Assembly: GCA_003615045.1 (NCBI GenBank)
Contig: ML014172.1
Coordinates: 1 to 64,000, forward strand
Source: Caulochytrium protostelioides
Lineage: Eukaryota > Chytridiomycota > Caulochytriomycetes > Caulochytriales > Caulochytriaceae
Length of the DNA stretch: 64,000 bases
Reading direction: 5' to 3'
Shown here: positions 57,353 through 64,000 of the stretch, one piece after another
How positions within the stretch are numbered: the stretch's first letter is position 1
Layout: each line of letters starts with the position of its first letter
The notes under the pieces: generated by a model
Databases searched by the model: none
What the model was told of the DNA's origin: nothing
Seen by the model: the letters and a program-made list of their open reading frames with translations, nothing else
Program-made: the position numbers and the translations under genes

Positions 57353-58621
57353 CTAGTAGCCCTTCTTCCTCCAGCGCTTGCAGCGACGCGTGATATTGCC
57401 GCTGCCGCTGCCGGCGCCCGGGGCACTCGTCGTGGACGGCGCTGGCGGAACCGTGCCCGAAGCCGATCCCGTGCCGGCAGCCGCGGCGCTCGTGCTGGAA
57501 GGCGCGGGCGGGGCCGCGTCCGATTCGGTGCCCGTCGCCGTCGGCATGCTCGTGCTGCTGGCGCCCGCCGCGGCGGTGCCGTCGGGCATCGGCGCAGCCG
57601 TGGTCGACGCGGCGACAGCGAGAGAGCGCGTCGTTGCGGACGCCGACACCGACGCCGGCGCCGACTCGGACGCCGACGCCGGCGCGGACGTGGACACGGC
57701 GGCGGTGGCGGCGGAGGCGGCGCTCGGGGACCCCGTGACGCCCGGCATGACGGTGGCGCGGTTGCGGGTGACGGTGGCCGAGCCGGAGCTCAGGCCGTAG
57801 TCGGTGCCGTCGCCGGCGCCCGGGATGCCGCCACCCGGCGTGGCCGGGCCGCCCGTGCCGCTCCAGACCGGCGGCCCCGGGAGCGTGTAGGACTTCAGGT
57901 CGGCATAGATGTTGGTCGTCTTAGGGATGTCCGTGTAGAACGCGGTCGCCGGGATGCCCGGCAGCTCGGCGGGCGCGGAGGGATCACCGCCCGTGACAAT
58001 GAGGTTGATGCACTGCGGATACGCTTCCGTGAAGTTGTCCTTCTCGGCGCCGTGGAGGGCAATGATCTCGTGGCGCAGCACATACTCGCCGTCTTTGATG
58101 CCCTTCGGGAGCGTGATGGTCCATGCCGACCCCGCCGCGAGCATCTCGTCGGTCGCCCAGAGACCGGCCTTGCCCGGCACTTTGGATGCCTCGATCATGC
58201 CCTTCTCGTCGAGCTTCACAAACTTGAGCGACGTGGCCTCGGCCTTCGCGCAGGGCCCGTTGCAGCTCGCCAGATAGTCCATCACGACGCCGTGGTGGGT
58301 GTCGGGCCACTTGGACCGCTGGACCGTGATCTTGGTGCCGGCCTTGACGGTGATGCTGTTCTGCGCGGGCGTCGCGTCCTTGCCGCAGACAATGTCGGGC
58401 TTGGCGAACGCGTCGTTGACCACGGGGCTGCCGTTCATGCCGGCCTCCACCTTCCAGCCCACGACGCCCGGCGGGTTGAGGTTCGCTTCCTTGGGGTCAT
58501 ACCCCGGATGTCCGTAGCCGTCGTAGACGACCTGCAGTACGATCCCGTGGGCATCGGCGCACGTGGCGACGAACGCGGCCGCCAGGGCCGCGAGCGCCGC
58601 CGTCCGGGCAAGCCAGTTCAT
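57353..58621 (-). CDS. Secreted AA9 lytic polysaccharide monooxygenase
   Basis: A 422-residue secreted copper enzyme that oxidatively cleaves cellulose or related glucans. Residues 1-24 are a signal peptide (MNWLARTAALAALAAAFVAT, cut after ADA), leaving His25 as the N-terminus, which with its amine forms the histidine brace. The second brace His is in PDTHHGVVMDYLASCNGPC. The C-terminal signature GEYVLRHEIIALHGAEKDNF then TEAYPQCINLIVTGG carries the buried Gln-free variant of the usual motif and the axial Tyr in YPQC. DIVCGKDATPAQNSITVKAG is the family N-terminal strand. The catalytic domain ends near residue 240; a Ser/Thr/Ala/Pro-rich linker of about 170 residues follows, ending in a basic tail CKRWRKKGY rather than a carbohydrate-binding module. 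The linker is likely heavily O-glycosylated. Confidence 0.93.
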   Translation of the reverse strand: MNWLARTAALAALAAAFVATCADAHGIVLQVVYDGYGHPGYDPKEANLNPPGVVGWKVEAGMNGSPVVNDAFAKPDIVCGKDATPAQNSITVKAGTKITVQRSKWPDTHHGVVMDYLASCNGPCAKAEATSLKFVKLDEKGMIEASKVPGKAGLWATDEMLAAGSAWTITLPKGIKDGEYVLRHEIIALHGAEKDNFTEAYPQCINLIVTGGDPSAPAELPGIPATAFYTDIPKTTNIYADLKSYTLPGPPVWSGTGGPATPGGGIPGAGDGTDYGLSSGSATVTRNRATVMPGVTGSPSAASAATAAVSTSAPASASESAPASVSASATTRSLAVAASTTAAPMPDGTAAAGASSTSMPTATGTESDAAPPAPSSTSAAAAGTGSASGTVPPAPSTTSAPGAGSGSGNITRRCKRWRKKGY

Positions 58622-60109
58622 CGGAGGAACACCGATACGTGGAAAATCAGAGACGAAGATGCGGCGGTAGGCTCAATGAAGGCGGAAAGGGGAGTCGGAC
58701 ACCGCCGGATGATGGTCACTCCGGATGATGGATCAATGAGCGTGGTAGGTGAGACTCATCATCGAACCGGCATTCCCGCTTCTTGCATGTCCTTAGGCCG
58801 TTCGCGCCATCATCACCTACCAGCACTAGAAAAGAAAACGGTCAGACGGAGGCCGTCCGCCGGATCGGCGACATCTATATGGGCTCGCGCAGAGCCTATG
58901 CATGCCACGGATCGTGACTGTCGGGCCTGGCCACACCCCATCGACGAGTGACCCCGTGACGCATCTGGCCTTCACAGGGCCACCGCAGGACACGGTGAGG
59001 GGTCGGCTGCGACGCCTGACCACGACGGCGAATCACGCTGAGCGCACGCGAAAGGCACCACGTCGCCCAGGTCCAGAGGGAGGCGCCGTGGTCACCACCC
59101 AGGGCCCCCGCCGTGGTGTCGCCTAGCACAACGGCACTGGACGCGATGCGGTGGCAACGACTGGCGCTTCGCCGGGTATGAGCCGCGTTTAGGGGGCACC
59201 TCATGCGGGTGTCGCCCACAGCGCCGTGGCGACGGCGACGCCTGCATTGCCAGCACCCGCGTTCCGCGGCCTGGGTCCACACCACGTCTGCGCCTTCTGA
59301 CACCAGACCGAACCATCGAGCCGAGTGGCTAATGGGGATGGGCCGTCCAGGGGCCCTGCATCGATTTTTTTGTCCGTGACTATGCCTTTTTCTCTTCTTT
59401 TGATGCATCACCACCGTATGGCACAGACCCCGCACCAGCCATTCTCTGCTTGATCCGCATGATACTCGGAGACGCCTCCTTTCAGCGGTTTCTCTGTGGG
59501 ATCACCGACGGTCTGTCGAGAGGATCCTTGGGTCGAGGGAGGGATCGGCTGCTGGGCCGGTTGCCGGCGGACGTCTTTCGCCTGCGGGGGTTCCACCCCA
59601 TCGAGCCTCAGGAAAAAGAAAAAAGCAACAACAACGAGATCATCTCCATCATCGAGGCGGACCCGAACCGATACTTCCCAACGACCGTGCCGCTGCCACC
59701 GTGAGGGCATCAGCGAGCGAGTGCCGATCGATGCCACGGATCCTCCCGTCGGAAACCGCCTCGTCGCTATCGGTTGAGATCGTGTTTTTGCATGAGACGG
59801 TCGTGGATGCGATGGATGATTGCACTTCGAGCACAGGGTCGATTGAGCCCTGCGAGGTCCTGGTGGCGTGACGCCTGCGCATCCATGTGATGAGAACGGA
59901 AATCAAGTCAATAAATAGAAAAGGAATGGAGGCTGAAGAGAACTGCGTAAAAAGAGGGAGTGAGGGCAAGAAGCGGGGAGACAGGGGACGCGCTCGAGTT
60001 CAAGTGCATGCACGAGCGAGAGCACGCGGTCCCGGGTGGCGTTAAGAGGCGCGCATTGGAGAGCGGATGGCGGAAGAGCATGAGGAAGGCGAAGCCACAA
60101 GCAGGCTGA
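58622..60109. other. Intergenic region, no supported gene
   Basis: 1.5 kb between two minus-strand genes, containing the AA9 promoter side. It is moderately GC-rich with a TTTTTTTGTCC patch near 59365 and AAGAAAAAAGCAACAAC near 59616. Open frames up to 179 codons have random-like composition and no domain. Confidence 0.5.
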
Positions 60110-61201
60110 CTACTGGGGGAACGTGGGCGACGGGGGCGAGTCCGGCGCGTTGGACTCCTTCTCCTCGTCGTGGTTCATGAGCGTCTTCTTTTCATCGACC
60201 TGGGAGCCGACAAACGGCACCGAGAAGAACGAGGCTTCGGAGGTCGGCACGGCCGAGAAGCCCGCGCCGGCGATGAGGAAGCTCTTGACGAGGGTCGTGA
60301 GCCCGTGCATCAGCACGAGGGCCGCAACGCCAATGACGGCGCCGAGAAGGAGCGCGAGCGGGATGCGGAGCCAGGACGGCGCGGCGGCGTACCAGTCGGC
60401 GGCGCGGGTGCGGAACGAGCTGTGCGCGCGGCCGCGGCCCTCGGCCTTAGTGTTGTACGCGGCGGGGTGGACGGCGTCGTCGACGGCGGCGGCCGCGAGC
60501 GAGGCGGCGTCGGCGCTGTCGGCCGAGGCGCCCGAGGCGAGCAGGGCCTTGGTGGCCGCGGTGGCGCCGCACGGCGCGCTGCGGGAGATCTCGCCGGCGG
60601 GCGAGATTTCAATCAGCTGCTGGAGCAGCTCGGTCTGCTCGACCTGGATGCCGTTGATCTCGACGATGCGCTCGGCAATAATGATCTGGGTCAGCTCGAC
60701 GCCCTCGATCACGGCCTGGCGGGCGTGGGCAAACACCTGGATGTCGACGATCCCGACATCGAACGCGCGCGCGAGCTCCTCGGGGTCGTGCTTCAAGCCG
60801 TCCTCGGTGATGCCGACGACCATGCCCGCGTTCACCTGGAGACGCGAGACGCCCATGGGCACGATCTCGCCGTTGACGACGACCTCCTTCTTGGCGGCGT
60901 CCACGTCGAACATGATAATGACATCGGTGGTGCGCGACGCCAGCGGCGCGACCGCGGCGTCGTCGTTCGTGAGCAGGTCGTCGGGAATATCGATCAGCGC
61001 GTCGAAGCGGGACACCTTGACGGCGAAACGGCCGTGCTCGTGCAGCTTGCCGGCAGCATACAAGTCGAGCGACGTCTTGTGGAAGTCCACAATCGCCGGG
61101 TCGGCGTTCGCGAGGGCCTTCGGCATGGCCACGGCCATGGCGTGGTGGCTCATGGAAAGAGCCATAAAGACGGCCGAAGCCATCCACGATGCGAGCTTCA
61201 T
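60110..61201 (-). CDS. Unknown type I membrane protein
   Basis: A 363-residue protein with a clear signal peptide (MKLASWMASAVFMALSMSHH, cut after AMA), an ectodomain of about 235 residues, a long hydrophobic region at about 278-318 (IPLALLLGAVIGVAALVLMH, then TLVKSFLIAGAGF) and a charged cytosolic tail (DEKKTLMNHDEEKESNAPDS). The ectodomain looks beta-rich, with related-looking segments KEVVVNGEIVPMGVS and RIVEINGIQVEQTE, and contains DVIIMFDVDAAKK. One cysteine follows (SAPCGAT), then an Ala/Ser-rich stalk. I do not recognise the family. The start has a good context and the reading frame is clean. It could be a cell-surface or secretory-pathway component; no function is claimed. Confidence 0.8.
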   Translation of the reverse strand: MKLASWMASAVFMALSMSHHAMAVAMPKALANADPAIVDFHKTSLDLYAAGKLHEHGRFAVKVSRFDALIDIPDDLLTNDDAAVAPLASRTTDVIIMFDVDAAKKEVVVNGEIVPMGVSRLQVNAGMVVGITEDGLKHDPEELARAFDVGIVDIQVFAHARQAVIEGVELTQIIIAERIVEINGIQVEQTELLQQLIEISPAGEISRSAPCGATAATKALLASGASADSADAASLAAAAVDDAVHPAAYNTKAEGRGRAHSSFRTRAADWYAAAPSWLRIPLALLLGAVIGVAALVLMHGLTTLVKSFLIAGAGFSAVPTSEASFFSVPFVGSQVDEKKTLMNHDEEKESNAPDSPPSPTFPQ

Positions 61202-64000
61202 GATGATCGAGAGAACGGGGGGGAGAGAGCGATGGATACACAGACAGACAGAGGCCTAGAGAAGGATCAAGTCGCTGGAGAGAGCGGAACCTGTATCAAC
61301 AGCACGGGGGATGGATAGACAGTATAGACGTGACGCTAAAGCAGAGCAGGCAGAAAAGCGTGGAACCGCCGAGATGATATAAGGATCTCGTCGTTCGAGG
61401 TTCGTGGACAGCAGAATTCAAGGAAGCAGACGACCAAATGATATATCAATCGGGGGAGGGGGTTGCGGTGGGTCGAGCGCGAATGGCGGTTGGCGGTTGG
61501 CGGAAGGGAGAAATCGGGTGGGGACGAGGAGGATTTTCTACGCCAGCAAGCGAGGAAAAAATGAAAAGGATCCGCCGAGATTGAGGCGCCACACGAGGGA
61601 GAGAACGTAGGAGCCGTCACCGGAAAATGTCTTTCCTCGATGGCGTCAAGGGCTTGGGAAGGGAGAAAACGGGGTCAACTCCGCCGGAGGTAGGTGTACC
61701 AAGACGGCCACGAGAAAACAGAAGCACGCCGGCGACAGCAGGACAACCAGCAGACGACGATAAACCAAGGAGCGAAGCTGAATCAAGGGTGGTCGCGCGT
61801 CAATTCAAATTACAGACGATGCGGGTGGTATGCTTGTCCGTGGATCGGAACCTCTCCGGGCCTGTCCACAGCCCGACCCATGCGCCGCCGATGCTTGAGA
61901 TGGCCCCCTCTTCCTGCTCGGCCGATCCAGCCCAGAGCTATATATGTGCGTGGCCGGCGGCCCCCACCGCGCCGGACGGCGGGTAAGGGGGCGGGGCAGT
62001 CTCAGCGTGTGCGGAGCCCGGCAAGACGGCTGGCGGTGGCAGCAAGGGCGCTCGAGAAGGGTGGTGGGGATGGCCGCCACGGCCGCCTTCGCGCCGCGCG
62101 GTAGGTTCCGGGCGTCACCATTCTGCCGGCCGTGCGGCCGTGCGAAGCCGCAGGTCACCCAAGGCCTCCACCGCCGCGCCGCACACGGCACACGGCACAC
62201 CCGACGGCGGCGCGCGCACGGCGACCGCGGTTCGCTCCGTGCCACAGGCCGTACCGGCACCGGCACCGGCACCGGCACCGGCACCTGCAGCAGCGGCAGC
62301 CGCCGCGGCATCGGCCGTGGCGGCATCGGCCGTGGCCACCGTGGCCGCCGCGGTCGCGGCCTGCCGTCACGGGACACGAGGGCGCGGCAGGCCATCGGAC
62401 GCGCCACGTCGGCCAAGGCCCCAGGGTGCAGCAGGCAGCGACAAGCCCGAGCATTCCCATCATCTCCCGCCGTTTCCAAGACCGAGCTCTCGAGGCCGCT
62501 GGGCGGGCATCACGGCGACCGGGTGGGGCCGGTGGAACCCCGGGGAGGTGGCATCACACCCGCAACGACAGCACAGCTTAGACCTCTGCCATGTCTGCCC
62601 AAGAAAAAAAAGAAACCCACCCCAGAAGATGCCTTCATGTGAGGCCGCCGCGACTGGCCCTTTGGCGCTCTGCGAGATGCGACGGGGGGTGGGCGGCGGC
62701 GGCGGTCGGGCCGCAGCGGAAGTCGCCGTCGCTGACTTCGCAACGAATTCTGAATGAATAATTGATGTTTTCCTTTTTTTTTTCCTTTGGCTGGCCGCTT
62801 ATCGTGCCCGGGGCGAATGCATCGCGGCGGCGGCTCGTGATCAATGCTGACGTCGACCCCGCGTTCCACGCGGCATCCAAGAATGGCGCAACGACGCGAT
62901 CCCGTGCCCGTCGTCCTGCCGTCCATGAGGCCCCTTGCCGTCCCCGTCGCCGTCCCCGTCGCCATCGAGAAAGACAGGGATGGCGACAAACGAGCGGCCA
63001 GGGCCCCGTCGTCCACGACCGAATGCCAGCAACAGCGGATGCGGCGCCTTCCGCTCCTCTCGCCTTCTCCCATGCGCGACGACGTGACGGCGGGCAGAGA
63101 CATCGGCCCGACCCCTGAACCGCGCCTCTCAGACGGCAGGACCAGGGCGACGACGCTGCCAACGGGAAGGGCTCCGAGGGGGCCATCGGGACGTGTCCGA
63201 CGTGCCGCGGCCACCGCCAGGGCGGCCACGTCGGGGAGGGCGACGCAAGAGCTCAGCGGCGGCCACCAACGCCAGCGCGCGCGCAAAGGTCCGTCCCTCG
63301 CAAGCGCGCGTGTCAAGACGCAGCCGATCGCCGTCGCGCCGGTCCGCGCAACAATGGCTCGTGACGGGTCGTATCGACGCCATCATCGCCCTCGCCACCG
63401 CGCACCGACAAATTCCCCTTCCAAATTTAAGGCTCGGCTGCAGGCATCGCTTTGAAAGGCCCGGGAAAGGAAGAGAGAGGGAAGCCCGCCACCGCGAGGA
63501 TGGCGCAGCAGTTCCCGAACACCAAGGGATCTCAGCACCGAGATCGCGACGGCGATCATGCCGACAGCCGCAGCCGAGTTTTTCAACCCCCGTCACACGC
63601 CGCGGGGTATTTCGTTCCATTCAATTTTCCGGGCGTCGCCGGTACGGCCGGAGCCACGACAGACGGCGTACCACGTTCGGTGGAGCACACTGCGGGGCCG
63701 TGTGTGAAAGAGACGTCTTGGAGAACGTTCTCGGGTCCTACAGACGGGCCATGCCCAGCAGCGGAATGGCACATCGCAGCGGGTTTGTCATGAGGCTAGA
63801 AATCGGGTCGCACCTAAGCGCAAAACACACAACAGGTCTGGAACATGGACGCTTCATTGTGGACGCCTGCTTCGACAACGTGTTTTCTACTAAGGAACAC
63901 GTTCTGCCTCCAGCGATCGGATGATCATCGCGAGTGTTCATCGCAATGCTCAAGCCTAGTGCGCTCAGTGGCAGTGTGCTCGTGGCATGGCAACGTCATG
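61202..64000. other. GC-rich terminal region, no supported gene
   Basis: 2.8 kb to the window end. Frames up to 268 codons occur on both strands, but all are Arg/Pro/Ala-rich mirror readings without domains. It holds an ACCGGC hexamer run at 62252-62286, a GTCGCC/GTCCCC run near 62940-62965, a TATATATG box at 61939-61946 and a T run at about 62773-62782. The 5' side of the membrane-protein gene lies at its left end. Confidence 0.5.
62252..62286. repeat. (ACCGGC)n hexanucleotide repeat
   Basis: About six ACCGGC units in tandem. It lies in the gene-free terminal region and encodes Thr-Gly or similar dipeptides only by chance. Confidence 0.9.

Noticed and set aside
56945-58951. Plus-strand frame of 668 codons over the AA9 gene
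   Set aside because: The AA9 signal peptide and histidine brace lie on the minus strand; the plus frame is a shadow.
62510-63316. Possible gene of 268 codons in the terminal region
   Set aside because: Overlapping frames of similar length exist on both strands, all Arg/Pro-rich, with no domain, no good start context and no conserved block.

Overview
This is a stretch of eukaryotic nuclear DNA, most likely from a GC-rich, early-diverging (chytrid-grade) fungus. The case for a fungus is a class IV-type chitin synthase, a secreted AA9 polysaccharide monooxygenase, a fungal-style sterol-ester lipase, Nar1, Sec1 and a spliced Arc1/AIMP1-like gene. The coding regions are strongly GC-rich, full of Ala, Pro, Asp and Gln runs, and mostly single-exon. 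The two introns I can place both begin GTAAGC. A Caulochytrium-like chytrid would fit, but I cannot prove the species from the sequence.

Layout. 1-6.6 kb is an accessory zone: an AT-richer unknown ORF at the window edge, then three broken copies of one Fanzor-type (TnpB-related) element at about 2.1-2.25 kb (minus), 2.43-2.76 kb (plus) and 4.86-6.63 kb (plus), with COX17 sitting between them. From 6.7 to 34.5 kb come mitochondrial ribosomal protein bL17m, an unknown acidic protein, a SHANK-like Ubl-ankyrin scaffold, Dus1, an F-box-like protein, an Arc1/AIMP1-like tRNA-binding protein (2 exons), a FAHD1-type acylpyruvase (2 exons), a large arrestin-fold protein, a lysosomal acid lipase family member and Nar1. 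At 34.9-36 kb there is a second AT-richer island with an interrupted ORF. From 37 to 61 kb come chitin synthase, Sec1, a 2185-residue low-complexity protein carrying a phospho-motif array, Drn1/CWF19L1 with five zinc knuckles, a WDR83/MORG1-like protein, an AA9 LPMO and an unknown type I membrane protein. 61.2-64 kb has no gene I can support.

Genes are housekeeping and not functionally clustered. Several tail-to-tail pairs are packed with 113-253 bp between stop codons, and several of those spacers are AT-rich with poly-T tracts, presumably shared 3'-end regions. Mitochondrial function (COX17, bL17m, FAHD1), cytosolic Fe-S assembly (Nar1), RNA metabolism (Dus1, Arc1/AIMP1, Drn1, WDR83) and wall or secretion work (chitin synthase, Sec1, AA9) are all represented. 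No tRNA, rRNA or CRISPR feature was recognised. The most notable items are the internally deleted Fanzor family, the SHANK-like scaffold in an apparent fungus, and the array of R-x-S-S-L-P motifs in the giant protein.
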